Part shown: in pieces, positions 1-13,440 of the stretch
Layout: the number at the start of each line of letters is the position of its first letter
How positions within the stretch are numbered: position 1 is the stretch's first letter
Source: Copromyces sp. CBS 386.78
Taxonomy: Eukaryota; Ascomycota; Sordariomycetes; Sordariales; Sordariaceae
NCBI GenBank assembly: GCA_030685235.1
Contig: MU839117.1
Location: 1-64,000 of the forward strand
Length of the DNA stretch: 64,000 nucleotides
Reading direction: 5' to 3'
The notes under the pieces: generated by a model
Seen by the model: only the letters and a program-made list of their open reading frames with translations
Database searches by the model: none
Told to the model about the DNA's origin: nothing
Translations under genes and position numbers: made by a program

Positions 1-1400
1 AAAATTTTTGGGGTGCATTAGTGTGCCTTGGCGCACGGGAAGGGTGGGGCTACGGTGCCGGAAGACATTCATTACGGTGCGAAAAGACATTCTCTATTTA
101 AATAGTTTTTTATATATTTTTAGAAATTTATTTAAAAATTAATTAATACCCAATACCTTATTAAGCATTATCTTCAAAAGGATTTCCCAAATATCTTCTT
201 CGGTAATTAAATTATTAATAAGTACCGGGGTATTACTATTTAATAATTGAATCTAATTTAGTAGATAGCCCGTCGGGACTTTTATTTTCGGGAAGAAATA
301 ATCGGTAAAAATATTTATTTTACCGTTATAATTTTCGATTTCGTTCGTCCGTTCGTTTTATTTGAAGGGTAATAATTTTAATAAATTTATTAGGTAATAA
401 TTTTATATTTTAACCTACTTTTCTAATAATTAAAATTTATTCAGGTTTTTCAATATATTTATAATATAGTCGCGCTATTTCGTTTTCTAAATTTTTATAA
501 TAAAATTTTTTTTTAATTTAAAGGCGTCCGATTCCTAAATTAAACCTACTATTTCCGCCGTACTTCCTTCGTTACTATTTTATATTTTAAATTCTATTAG
601 TCTATTTATTTTCCTTAACCTTTCTTTCGGTATAGGACGAATTCCTTTATAATATTAACGAATTTGCTATTAAGTTTATTAAATCCTAGTTCGAACTCCT
701 TTACCATTTCGATCCCTTTTAGGATCGATATTCGTTTTTCTGCCGTTTCCTATACTTTTTCTACGTTTATTAAATTTTAATTAAATTTTTCTTCTATTTC
801 TACTTTTTTATTTCTTTTTCTTATTTAAACTTAAATTTCTTAGGGGTAATAGTCCGAACCTATTTGCCCGTACTATTACGCTTTTTAATATTTAGTTTCA
901 ATACCCTATAAAACCTATACGTAGTCGATTATCCTATTTTTTTTTCTTTTAATTACGTTTTCGAACTTCGTTAATTCCTTACGGGGGGTAACGAAATTGA
1001 ATTTTTATTATTATACTTATATAAATAATTTTATAACGTTTAAACTAATCCTATTTTCTAAATTTTAATTAGAATAATAAAGGTTATAATCCCTTATAGT
1101 TATATATTGGCCGGTTAGGGGTTTTTTTTCGAAGAATTCGAAGAAGGGAAACCCCTATTAATATTCCGGCGTACTTTAAAGGAAGATAGGGGAGTAAATA
1201 GAGTAAACGGTTATTAATTTTCGTAAATTCGTTAATATTATTACGGTTTAATTTTTCCTAACCTAGAAATTTAAATCTTTTAAATTCTACTTCTTATTTA
1301 TATAAATTATTATTCTACCCTTCTTTAAATAATTAATACTATAATATCTATTACCCTTTAGCTGGTAAATATCCCTATTTAAATTCTTACCCGGCTCTTA
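1..1400 (-). pseudogene. LINE ORF2 endonuclease-region relic (truncated by window edge)
   Basis: Minus-strand text around 1110-950 reads 'RDYNLYYSN', then 'NLENRISLNVIKLF' and 'FNFVTPRKELTKFEN'. This is the arrangement of the APE-type endonuclease of LINEs (GDFNLHHP.W, ... LVTP.GEPTHFE). Around 330-270, 'TDYFFPKIKVPTGYL' resembles the linker preceding the reverse transcriptase in Tad-like ORF2. Stops and frame damage are frequent, so it is a RIP relic. The RT domain should lie to the left of the window. Confidence 0.5.
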
Positions 1401-1429
1401 AATTACTACAATATTATAAGTTTCCTCTT

Positions 1430-3240
1430 ATTCGAATAGTATTTTCCCTCTTTCGTATAATTTCTTTATATTCTAATAGAGTATTTTTAATTAAATTATT
1501 AATTATTTTATAAGAAGCTTCTTTCTAATTTAACAGCGAGCTAAGGAGGTATTATTTCTTTAAAAATAATAGTAGTAGCCGAAGGCGTAATAGCGATAGA
1601 ATTAGTACGGGTATAGTCGCTTATATTTTAGGAATAAATATAAACGTTTATTAGGCTTATATTTACAGGTTTCGGCTAAAAATTACCTCTAATTTTCTTA
1701 GGGCGGCTTTTTTTTCTTCCTTTTGCAAATAATTTTTCTAAAATTATAATTAAATAAGAATTAGGGAGGGCATTAGAAATTACAACGTTTTCCTTCGGTT
1801 TTATTATTGGTTCTAATATTAATTTAATTAATCTTTTACGAATAATAAAATTATAAAGCTTTTTAATATAGTTAATAAATACTTTTATATAAACTATTTT
1901 TACGAATGGGTATTTCTTTTTATTAAAGGTAAAATACCCCGACTTCCTATATAATTTATAAAAAATTAGGGAATTATTTTTATTCGAAGGGTAATTTTCT
2001 TTTCTTATACGCGGCCTTTCGTATTTAATTTTACTGTAATAATTATAAGCGTCTTCTTAACGATAGAATTTCGTTATATATTTAAAATACTAATATTTAA
2101 AATATTATTAAGCGGAGGCTATAATTTAGAACGATTTATATATATATATACTACTATCCTAGAAGAAAAAATTCTCTTAGAAGAAAATTACGGCCCTTAC
2201 GGTCGTAATTTCTATTAAAAGTATTCTTTTTTCTTCCCTTTCGTATTTCTTCTAAAATTTAATTTAAATAATTTCTACCTCCTTATTCTTCGCCTTTATT
2301 TTTTATATAACTACTTCGGGTTATTTTATATCGATATTAATTTATAGGATTCCTTTAATTAAAACGATTATAATATTTAAAAATATAATAACTTCTTTTC
2401 TAAAAATTATTTTAACCTAAATTTAATATTTCTAATATTAATCCTTAATTAATTCGTCGAAAATAATTACGTAATTTCCACTCATTATTATTTTAATAAT
2501 TATATAGATTATTTTATATAGGCTTTCTTTTAAAGCGCCTTCGACGGCTTACTTTATATTATTATTCGAACGTATAGTAAATTCGGCGGCAATTTTAGCC
2601 CCTTTAATAATAAATTAGCGTTTATAATTGGAAGGGATAAATTTCTTAGTAGTAACGGTAGGTAGGTAGTAGAGGGTAGCGTTAACCTTATCCGGCGACT
2701 TCTAAATAATATTAACCTATTTTTTCAACGCCTTTTAGGTGTTTTTTTTTATTTCCTTCGAAATAAATTTCTTTAAATCGTTAATATCTTTCTTAGTAAT
2801 AAATTAGGCCTCGGCGGCCTTATTTATTTTAAATATTTTAAATTTATTTTTCTTTATAAGAATTTTCGCGAATTCAAAAAAGAATTTTCGAATTTAACGA
2901 CGGTCGTCGGTCGTTATAATGGTATAGTCCGTAATTTTATTCGTTATAGTAATAAATTTTTTTATAATTTTATTATTTTTTTCTATTTTTTCTGAAGTCT
3001 TTGTAGTAAGTGCGGCGTCGGGGTTATTGTATTTTAAAATACTTCCGAAGGGGTTGTAAACGCTATTTTCGAACTTACTCGTACTTTTATTAATTATTAT
3101 CGGTAGCGACGGTTTAACGCTATCGTTGCGGTCGTTGTAGGATATTGCGGAGGGGGTAAATGACCCTCCTAAGTCGATTGCCGTTGTTAGTTTTCGTTTT
3201 AGAGCACTTCCTAACCAGAAATCGGCGTTTCCGGTTTCGG
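1430..3240 (-). pseudogene. LINE ORF1 (gag-like, zinc-knuckle) relic
   Basis: On the minus strand a long, stop-riddled reading frame can be followed. It contains a segment reading like 'AVEGALKESLY...' and 'GNYVIIFDE', a 'LLIEITTVRA' stretch and, at about 2110-1920, clusters of Y/F/K at the spacing of CCHC knuckles. The pattern is YFKY..YFKY.TKFY followed by AYNYYS, which becomes CFKC/CGYC-like if TAT codons are read as RIP products of TGT. This matches the layout of ORF1 in fungal Tad-type LINEs, an RNA-binding nucleocapsid-like protein. It is non-functional: many stops and lost cysteines. The identification is by eye and moderate. Confidence 0.5.
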
Positions 3241-3290
3241 CGTCGTTTTTTTGGCTATATCCTTATTATTTTAATATTGAATAAAGAAAA

Positions 3291-5190
3291 GAAAAATAAA
3301 GAAAATAAAAAAAATAGTTAATTAGGGGGTATTTCCGGATAGTAGTAAAAATAATATTAAAGAAATAAATAATATTATATTCCGAACTATATAGATATAG
3401 ATATACGTAGAATAATACTTCTATTCAAGCAGTATTAGCCTTAGTAGCTATAATAATCGTAGCCGCAATAATCGTAGTTATAGTAGGGGTAGCCGTAGTA
3501 GGGGCAGCCGTAGCAAGGGTAGTAATACCGCTATTACTATCCGGATTCTCTTTAAAAATTTTACTATTAAGGGTATTCGAACTATTTTAAAATTCTTTAT
3601 TAATTAAGGCCTCCGGAGGGGTAAAGAAAAGTATATTTATCTCCGCTTATATAAACTTCTTCTTAGTCCAACGATTAACGGATTTCGTTACAGCCTTAAT
3701 TTTACTAATAAAATAAAAATTATTATATAAAAGCTTTATACCCTAATTAATATTATTATAAATATATTTTTATATAGCGCGGTAGGAATTATTATTATAC
3801 GTATAATTGCCGATAAGAATGAAATTTTTATAATAGACTTTTATTATTTATTAATTTAATTTAAATATTATTATAATATTAATAAAGTAATTTCTTTTCG
3901 TATCAAATATTAGAACGGGATTTACTTTTATATTAATTCTAAGCAATAGGTTTAAACTTTTTAATATTTACGTAATTCTTAAATTAATAAAAGACGTAGT
4001 AAAATTCGTTTTCGCCCGCGTTACTTTTCTAGTTTTTTAAAAAATATACTCGAATTTAATTTTTATTAATTTCGTTAAAATTCTTAAAAACGTTATCGGC
4101 TTTATTCAATTCTTAGATCCTAACTTTAATTAAAGGAATCGCGTACTTCCGCTATTATATAAAATTATTTAAAAACTTTTTAATAAAGCGGTATTCTTCG
4201 AATTCCCAAAGTTTACTTCTGTATATAAAGTTATATAATATATATTCTATAATAATATAAATACCGTTAGGGTTTATATTAATAATATTAATAATACGTT
4301 AGATATCCTTAGCCTAAGTATAAAATTTATTTATATATAGATTATATTTAAAAACGTCGCTAAAATTCCTCTTCTTATCCGAAAATATATTATCGTTATT
4401 ATTATCGTCTATCCGCTTACGCTTTTAACTTACAGTTATAAATGCCTTTTATTATAAAATATTAATAATTAAAAAATAGAATATTAATCAAAATTAATTT
4501 ATAGGGTTTACAATAACGAATTCTAAAAAAGGTTTATTATTACACACTTTGATAATCTTTAAATTTAAGTAGTCTACCGGGTTTTTAGACCGCTTATTCC
4601 TTTTACGGGACTTTTTAGTTATTTATGAAAAGATTTATATTAATATAGGTTTTATTAGTAAATTAAAAGGTATAATAATTTATATTATTACTAAAAGATA
4701 ATTATAGTTGGACTCCCCCCTCTAAATTAGTATTAGTATAAGGAATAGTCGTAGTACCGGGGGCGGCCGCTATTATTAAACGTACTTTAAACGTTCGAAG
4801 ACGAAGAAATAAAGATAATTAAATAATATAAACCAATCGTATTAAAGGATAATAGAAATATATATAATATAGAGGATTAATTTAATTAAAATTATTATAA
4901 AATTAAAGTAAAATATATATAATAGATAATAATATATAGGAAGATTTAAAGATAGGAACGAAAGAATATAAATTTAATAAAGTATAAATATAATAATAAT
5001 AAATTAATTAAACAAATAAAATATATATAACTATCCTAATACAACCTTCGAATTTATAGTATAGCAATATATATAGGGAGGGGGGAATAAATAGGAGGAG
5101 AAGGAGGAAGAGAGATAAGTAGAATCGTATAAGGGAATTCTCGGTATAAATAGCACGTATATAGGTACGTAAATGTAATTATTAACAGTT
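3291..5190. repeat. AT-rich RIP-degraded DNA, element unassigned
   Basis: This is a continuous AT/TA-rich stretch with no open frame. A minus-strand frame from about 3760 to 3430 is relatively open (reads 'VTKSVNRWTKKKF', 'FFTPPEALINKEF' and an A/T/I-rich tail made from a GTAGCC-type imperfect triplet run at 3440-3520). It is probably the end of another broken transposon protein whose family I cannot name. A local patch of higher GC (4690-4790) has no coding signal. Nothing else is recognisable. Confidence 0.5.
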
Positions 5191-8100
5191 TAAGGTACGT
5201 ACTTTAAAGTCGGGTGCCCCTAGGGTATAGGGTAATCTTCCCCGCCTTTCGCCCTAGGTATAGCGGGGACGGCTTACGGGCCCCCAGTTCGATACGTAAA
5301 GTATTATTGTAAAGTAAATAAATAATTCGAAAAGAAGACCCCTTTAAAATAATAATAAAAACGATTTATTATTTTAATACTATTTATTAATACTACTATC
5401 ACATTATCCTAGAGTATTTTATATATATTTTATAGTTCGGTCTTTTATTCTAGCAGCCCGTTATATTACGTTAAAATATTTAGAGTCCGATTGGGCAATA
5501 ATTTTAGCGCTTTCCGACGTTAAAGGGCGGTAGATAATATCGACGACAATAGTAATTCTAATAATAGCGATAGTACGATTAAAAATTCTAGTAGTTCTAA
5601 TTTAGAGTTAAATAAAAATATTAAAGATTCTATAATTTCTAAATATAGGGGATAAATATAATAAAACTACTACGTATAATAAATTTAATAAGAAGAGTAT
5701 ATTTATATACTATTAAACCCGATATTTATAAGAAATAAGAATCCTCTATTAGACGAGCCTAATATAGTAGAAGTATAAATGGATTATAATATTCTATTTT
5801 ATAAGGATACGGAGTTACGTCCTAATTAATTAAATAATATATTTGGTAGTTTATTCTAAGAGTAGGAGTATAAAATTTTAATAGAAGTTAGGGTTGAGGA
5901 AATAATATTCGATATAGTCAATGCTATCTTTTAAAATATTATTTATAATTAATATTATAAGGATAATAACGCTATATTAATATTTACCGAATTAAAGTTA
6001 AATAAGCTAAATTAAATTAATAATAACGTAGGCTTCAATATTTTAATTAGCTTATTTATATTCGGTATAGGGGTAGAGGATATAGACGATTCTAATTCAA
6101 ACGATAATATTAGGTTCGATAAAAGTTTTTTAAAAGATAGCAATAAAATAGCGATATTATATTCTATAGAAATATTTAACGATTCTTCTATATTGGAAAC
6201 TCTTTAACCGACTTTAACGACGAATTTAGACCCCAATAGCAATTCAATTAGAAATTATAACCAATTTGAACTAAGGGTAGCGAAAAATAGTTTTTTTATA
6301 GATTTAATAATAGTATATAAATTCATATTTAAAAATATATAGATAATAGAATAGTAAGATAGAGTAGCTTTATAGGTATTAAATTTAAAAATTCCTAGAG
6401 TTGACTAGAAACAATTCGCATTATTATTTTAAAAAGCCCTATCTTTCGAAGATATTTATAATCTACTAATATATAAACAAATATTAATAAATAAATTTAC
6501 TAATAGTCTACCCCGCGGTAAAATGAAGTCCCGGGTTATATTTTTCGATACTACTATATTACCGAATTAGGTTTTATTAGAAGAGGAGGTTTAAATTATT
6601 AATATTAAATATAAATTCGAAATTCTATTTAAATTAACAAAAATTCGTAAAGATATATATTGTAGCTACGCTATTTTTATAGATCGGGCAATTAATAAAC
6701 TATAGGAATTATAGTAGTAGGGTTAGTCCGTACGTTCGACCTCGGGAAAATATTTTAAATATTTAAATAAATTATCCCTTTTCCCGTTAAATTTTATTTA
6801 TTAATATTATTATAATAATAATTGTGAATAATATTACAGCGATAAAACGTATAATACGGCTTATATAAGAAGAGTAATATATTATAACTTCGATTATATA
6901 ATATTAATTGAAAAATAAAAGCGTATTGAGGAAGAGATAATCTAATTATAGAAAGTATATATTAAAGGATAATTTATAGAATAAATAAAGAATTTGAATT
7001 AAAACTTTAAATTCGTATAATTTTCTATAGGATATTAGGAATTATTCGTAGTCGAAGATAATTGGGAGACGATTAAGCTTTATTAGGTTTTAGGGTATAT
7101 AGGTTATATTAAAATTTATTATAAATTCGATTTTAAAAATACTAATATATAGAAAAAATATATAAAATTATTAATAGTCCGATATTTTTTCAATAACGAG
7201 ACCGCTAGATTTTGCCTAGCTATTATTATTATACCGTTGCGCGCCGAATTAGAATTTAATTAATATTTACAAAAATATTATATAGAATAGTAGGCTGATA
7301 AAAATGTATAGTCCTTACCAGTCTAAATATTTATTAACGAATTCGGTCTTTTTCGTAGTATATATAAGTTAATCTTAAGTATCTATTTTTTTTATTAATT
7401 TTTTCTAAGAAAAATTAAGGAGCGCTAATTTAATATTATTCTAGTAATACTTAGTTTATTCGGCGTAGATTTATTAAATATATTTGAATCATTTATTTAT
7501 ATAGTTGAATTAAATAAAAGAGTAAATATTTATATCGCCGGCCGCCTAATATTTATATATCCTTTTATTAATATACTTATTAGAGATATACTATAATAGT
7601 AGAAAATATTCGGCTGCTTAAGTTATTAAGTTAATAAGCCTTATCGATTTTATTTTATTAAGAAGGAAAACCGGTCTAATTTGTTATTTAATATATAAAA
7701 TTAAAGTCGGTATTATTTTCAATATTTTAAGAATATCTAGGCCGTTCGTAAATTAGTAAAATTAGTATTAATATTAATTAAATTAGGATTTTTATAAGAT
7801 TTCTACGTTTTAAATACCCTACGCATATTATTCCTTACGTTAGATATTATTAAATCGTAAATATTTAATATAGTTTACTCAGAGTATTAAAGTTTAGCGA
7901 AATATTTTTTTTATTTTATATTTAATTTAAATAAGGGGGGTTTTCTATTTAAAATAGTATTTAATAAAGCGGTTATAGAATATAGGAAGTTTTCTTTTCT
8001 TGCTAAATAAATTTAGATTTCTTCTATATAAAAATATATTAATTTAATAAATATATAATAAGTAATTAGAATTATTATTATAATATTAATTTTTCTTTAT

Positions 8101-10115
8101 ATTTGGTTAAAGGATAAATATTTCAAACTTAACTTATTCGACCCTATTCGACGCTTAACCAAAGATTATTTCAATATTGAAAAACTCTAAGCAATATTGC
8201 TTATAAATACTGAATTAATTGTAACGCATTATATTGTATTTATTTTTTAGATATTTGCTTTGTCCGTAATTATAATATATGGGAAAAATAACGATTAGAA
8301 TAATAAAACTTTATTTAATATATATATTAAAGAAGGAAGGCTATTTTTATAACTTATATTTATAATCCGAAAATAAATTATTAAAGTAATAAAAGTTAAT
8401 AAAAGTATATTTAAAGGGGATAAAAAAATATTTATAAAATTAATAATAATATTGAGGATTAGGGTAATTAATATTATACTATTTAATGCTATTAGTCCCG
8501 TTATTCGGCCTTAGAAACCTGAATTACAATTTATAATATTTATTTAACCTCCGTAGTACCCGGGCTATAATCGTCCCCGCTCGGCGCTAATATTTATTAT
8601 TATATTATAAATATCCTAAAAATCCATATTAATATATAGACTACGCATTACATCGACAATAGTAAAAAATATAATATAATTAGATAATTTAAATAACCCG
8701 GGAATAGAAGTAGAAGGCAAATTAACAGTAAGTAGTAAGAAATCCTCTTCTAAAAAATAAGTAAATAAGAAAGGTTTACTAAATATCTACTAGGGATTTT
8801 ATTATTTTAATATTATTATAGAATATAGAGCCCTTCGTATAATATTCACGCTCTTAGGTAAATCCTAATACGGGTATGTTTTTTCCCTAAACTAATATTT
8901 AGTTAATACCGAAATTAATATTTATTAATATATATAAAAAAGACGTAATTTATACTAACTTTTATAACGTTATTTCGAAGTTATTAATAAAGGATAATAT
9001 ACATTAAATTATTATATTCGGATTCGTAAGATATTTCGAATATATATATTCTGAAATTTATAAAAGGTTTATATTAATTAGGGAATCTTTCCCCGACTTC
9101 GCGAAGAAATAGAATCTATAATTTAGATAATAAATTCGGGAATTAAATAAAATATTGGAAAATATTTAAAAGTAATTAATATAAATTATTAAATAGTATT
9201 ATAATTTATTAATATACTTCGGTATTAAATAAAAAATTATAAAAAAGCGGTAAAATAATTTATTTTCTATAATTAATATAAAGGTAATAAAAAGCTAACC
9301 CTTTATTAACGGGATAGTATGCGCCCTTTGTAAGGACTATAATATATTCTACGTTAGTAGTTTAGGAAGAAATTTACTATAGTAGAGTAAAATGGCCAAA
9401 TTCTATAATTAAAACGATAATTAATTTTCTTTTTACATTAGCAATTTTATTCGGGTAAAATTATTTATATAGGAGGGTAGAAGAAGTAATATAACGTTCG
9501 TTATAAATTTTATATTTATAAATAAATTCGTTAGGGTAGACGGTATTTTTACCTATTAAATTATAAATATTCTTTAAATTTTTATTATTTTAATTTATTT
9601 TATTCTATCCGTAAATAATTAAAAGGAACTTATTTTAAATTATTAAACGTACGACATTAGGAAAGAGCGTAAAATTATTAAATTTCCGAAAATAGTACTA
9701 AATACAGTTTAAATAGTATTTAAATAAAATAATTAACTTATATATATCCATTATAATATTTATTTTATTTAATAATAATTAATAATTTATTCGGTTTTAT
9801 AATTAAGGATATAGAAAGGGATGAATATAAGGAATGTACTAAAATTTCTCGGTTTAAATATCGTTTAATTTAAAAATCTATATTTGCAATTCCAATCGGT
9901 TTAATTTTCACATTTTAATTCTATTATTAAATCTAATATCTAAATGCGCGGCCGGCATTTATAAAAGGGGCGGATTAAATTTATAAAATTAATACCTATA
10001 TTATTAATATCCGGGTATAGATAGGAAGGTATACTTACTATAACTACCCTCCCGCTCTACCGCCTACCCGACGGCACTTTAAACTAGCCGAATAAAGTAC
10101 GTACTTTAAAATTAT
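5190..10115 (+). mobile_element. RIP-degraded DNA transposon, CACTA/Plavaka-type transposase
   Basis: The core of this block (7.3-8.3 kb) carries a recognisable relic of the large fungal transposase described in the next entry. The limits are tentative. A less mutated GC-richer patch at 5190-5300 begins with GTACGTACTTTAAAGTCGGG. Near 10,090-10,115 the same GTACGTACTTTA core recurs (reading AAAGTACGTACTTTATTCGG on the minus strand), which could be remnants of terminal inverted repeats. The core is itself nearly palindromic, so this is weak. The length of about 4.9 kb would suit such an element. Confidence 0.4.
7330..8300 (+). pseudogene. Fungal CACTA/Plavaka-like transposase relic
   Basis: Plus-strand frame starting near 7330 reads 'NEFGLFRSIYK...SIYFF', then 'NIILVILSLFGVDLLNIFES', 'VELNKRVNIYIAGR', a broken 'IRDIL***' and 'VNKPYRFYFI'. 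These positions match the fungal transposase pattern N/D.FGLYRNMYRSLTG.Y, LGPHGS, GDMPQQ, CRFCF after undoing C-to-T changes. Farther on, 'DFYVLNTLRILFLTLDII', 'YSEYXSLAK' and 'FDPIRRLTKDY' correspond to the family's LDIIxSRPxDxAHSEF region. Stops (TAA/TAG from CAA/CAG) sit where Q residues are expected, which is typical RIP damage. The family is well recognised by eye; the superfamily name is inference. Confidence 0.6.
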
Positions 10116-10269
10116 ACGCGCTACGTATAAGAAATCCTCCCGTCGTTAATTTATTTATAATTTAAAGCATAAATAAGAATAAGATTATTTAAGAACGTTA
10201 TTTATACATTTATAAATACCTTATTTAAATACTTATACCCCGCCCAATAACCTTTAATACTTTTATATC

Positions 10270-10795
10270 CTTCTTTTAATTTCTACTTTCTTCCTATCCT
10301 ATCGTTTACCCCGTATAATAAGAATCTTCTCCCTCCTCCTCCTCCTACTCTCCTATCGTTTACCCCGTACAACGAAAATCTTTTTTTCTACCCTCCTCCT
10401 CTTTTTTCCTCACCCTACGCGACGAGAATCTCCTTTTCTTTCCTACGCGACGAGAATTTTTTTTTCTACCCTCTTCCTCTCTTATTGTTTACCCCGCGTA
10501 ATAAGAATCTCCTTTTCTTTCCCGTACGACGAGAATTTCCTTTTCTTTCCTACGCAACGAGAATTTTTTCTACCCTCCTCCTCTCCTATCGCTTATTCCG
10601 TGCGACGAGAATCTCCTTTTCTTTCCTACGCGACAAGAATCTTTTTTTCTTTCCTACGCGACGAAAATCTTTTTTTTCTACCCTCCTCCTCCTTCTCCCA
10701 TCCCTCACCCCGTATAACGAAAATTTCCTTTTTTCCCCGCGCAATGAAAATATTTTCTATCTTCCTCCTTACGCTACCTACCTTCTACTCTTCCG
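10270..10795 (+). repeat. C/T-rich minisatellite array, about 12 degenerate copies
   Basis: A repeated motif of the form CG(T/C)(G/A)C(G/A)ACGAGAATCT followed by CCTTTTCTTTCC occurs about twelve times. Units are of two sizes: about 28-32 bp short units, and about 44-54 bp long units that add TCTACCCTCCTCCTC and TATCGTTTACCC. The order of long and short units is irregular. Differences between copies are mostly C/T and G/A. The array sits between AT-rich flanks. Its strong strand asymmetry (pyrimidine-rich plus strand) leaves two long, overlapping open frames that are artefacts of the repeat. Confidence 0.8.
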
Positions 10796-10799
10796 CCAA

Positions 10800-13440
10800 T
10801 TAATTAACATCCTATCTTAGGATTGATTAATATTATAATTAAAATCGTAGAGATATTAGTAAATAAATATTATAATTTATCTTCGTAAATAATTATAAAA
10901 ATTAACCGTCGTATTATCTATTCCAATTTCGATAAAATTATAAGGGAATAATACTATTTTAATTACTTATATTAAATCTTTTTATATTAAATATATATTA
11001 TTACGTCGTTAATTATTTTATTACTAATTTTTCTAACTAAATTTACCCGAAATAGGATTTAAAAATATTCAATTATTATTATAAAATTAATTATTATAAT
11101 ATTAATATATTAAAGATTAATAAAGCGAGGAAAAAAGTAATACTTTACTAATTAAAATACTTTATTCTATTGTTCGCCCTACTTATCGAATAAGGGAAGG
11201 CTTTACCCCTATTTCCGAATTCTCAGCTATAATTAATATTAGTGAGAATAACGGTCTATATATCCAAATACGTTAAAATAAATACTAAAAGTAAGTAAAT
11301 ATTTTATAATATTCTTTTTATAGTAAGTATTTAATTATTTAATATTATACTAATTAATTTTCAATTCGTTAACCCTGAAGGATAAATATACTATATATCT
11401 ATCCTTATTTTTATCCTAATAAATCGTTTTACACTTGGCGAAATTAAATTAATAATTTATTAGTAAAATAAATTTCCCCGCGAAAATAGGACTACGAAAT
11501 AATTAAACAAATTAATAATATCTTACTATTCCTTTTTTATTATTTTTTCCTACTCTTCTATTTTTAAACGTAATTAATTTTATACTAAGACCGTTTATAC
11601 TTTATATTATTCAATATTAATAAATCGCTAACGTTTAAAAACCAGGAAATAATAGTAATTAATTTAATAAACCTTATCCTTCGTTTCTATATAAAGGCGA
11701 AGTATATTAATAATTAAATTAAAACTAATATAAATAAATATTAATAGGATAATATTAAATATAATTCGATACGAACTGTAATTTATTGCGAAAAAGTAAA
11801 GTAATTCTCCGTCTTCTAAATATTGAAAAATATTAATTATATAAAAATAAAAATACAAATTTTTATACTATTAATAATAAATTATATATAAAATAAAAAT
11901 ATAAAAGAAAATAGAAGAAATTTTAAGTAAATTCGTAAGCGTAACGACGTAAAGAATTTAATAAAAGCTAATAAAGAAAGTTAATAAGCCTAGAAATAAA
12001 GGGAGCCTAGTTTATATTCTTAATATTAAGAGAATAATTACTAAAATAAATCTCCTTTCGCGCCGTATAAATATTATTTATATATATAACCCTATAAATA
12101 TATTATAATTAAATAGGTCCGTCTTTAAATATACTAACGTAGGGGAATTCTAAACACTCTTACCCAACTTTCAATTTTAATTACCGTTATCCCTATTTTA
12201 TTATAATATTTTACTAACCAAATATCCTAATAATTTCAATAACCCTAATAATAGCTATTACCTAGCTATTTAGCAATATATTAATAACCCCTACAATATC
12301 TACCCTACGTAGAAAGTTTATAGAAAATAATACTTCCTATTCTCCTAATTAATTCAAATTATTAATAATATCTATATATTATAATACCCTTAATAGGGTA
12401 TTAATATATTATAATACAATTAATCTCTACTCCTATCTTATAGTATATAATTAATTACTCTAGTATTCATTATTACCAAGATTTATAAGATTCTAACTTC
12501 GTTAAAAGTAATTATTTACCTATAGTCCCGCAGACTATAATAGGACGATAATAATAATATATATAATAATCGTTTTCATTTACAAAAAGGTATATAAGTA
12601 GTTACTTTCTCTAGTCGAAGAATAAGTGGATATCCAAGAAGTATAAATCTAAATAGTACTTATATTATAAATAAAAGTAATTACAAAGCTAATATAAAAC
12701 TATTATCTAAAAGAATGTGGAATCTACTAGTCTATAAAGGTTTAGAAATTGAAGGCAGCCGATAGCAATCTAATATAGACAATATAAGCACCTACACTAC
12801 AAGGAGAAGTAGCTACGACAACTAGGTAGCGTTAGAAAGTAAGTAATATTATAATAGCTTTATAATATAGTTTTATAATAAATTATATATTAGAGCAAAT
12901 ACTATATTAAATAACGATATAATTTTACAATCGAAATATAACACTTATACTAAACTATAAATTAATTTATAATAAAGGATTAAAACTTTAATAGGAAATT
13001 ATTTGTAACGTATATTCTATATACAATTTAATTTTTATAATTAATATAATATTAAAATATAATTAAAAATTTATAATAATAAGAAATTAATAACGATAAG
13101 GAATTATAAAGATAAGGAATTAACAATAATAATAAATTTACAACAATAAGAAGTTAATAATAACAATAAATTTATAACAATAAAGAATTAATAATAATAA
13201 TAAATTTATAATAATAAGGAAGTTGATAAAAAAAGAAGTTCACGAAGATACAAAACTGACGGCGATATATTATTAAATGCAACAAAAAGTTTTACTAGAT
13301 TTATTACTAATACGGATTTGAATTATATTTAATATATCAAATTAAATAAAAATTTAGAGTCGGGTACGACCCTAATTTTATAGCCCTACACACAGTTAGT
13401 ACCGACCCCGAATTCGTACTTTACTACGAATTTTGAGCGA
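10800..13440. repeat. AT-rich RIP-degraded DNA, element unassigned
   Basis: AT/TA-rich, stop-filled sequence continues to the edge of the heterochromatic block. The stretch 13,050-13,220 is a degenerate tandem of AATAATAAGGAATTA-like units. A plus-strand frame near 12,540-12,900 is less broken but gives no family I recognise. GC content rises over 13,260-13,440, which I take as the right border of the RIP block. Confidence 0.5.

Larger units (their letters stand above)
1..3290 (-). mobile_element. RIP-degraded Tad-like LINE (non-LTR) retrotransposon, 5' part
   Basis: Very AT-rich, TA-rich DNA with every frame broken by stops, as RIP produces. Read on the minus strand from about 3240 downward, two successive protein relics appear in the order of a Tad-clade LINE: a gag-like ORF1 with zinc knuckles, then an APE-type endonuclease at the start of ORF2. 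The element runs off the left edge of the window, so reverse transcriptase and the 3' end are not seen. The 5' end is placed near 3290, where coding-like text stops in an A-rich stretch; this limit is approximate. Assignment to a Tad-like LINE is inference from motif order and C-to-Y/R-to-stop style damage, not from a search. Confidence 0.6.

Noticed and set aside
10485..10820. 111-codon open frame and a second overlapping frame in C/T-rich DNA
   Set aside because: They lie inside the pyrimidine-rich minisatellite, where lack of A/G removes stops; the amino acids (FLRDENLFF repeats) merely echo the DNA repeat.
1..13440. Possible CRISPR-like or centromeric satellite arrays in the AT-rich block
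   Set aside because: No regular repeat-spacer pattern; apart from the minisatellite and transposon relics the sequence is irregular RIPed DNA. CRISPR is also not expected in a fungus.
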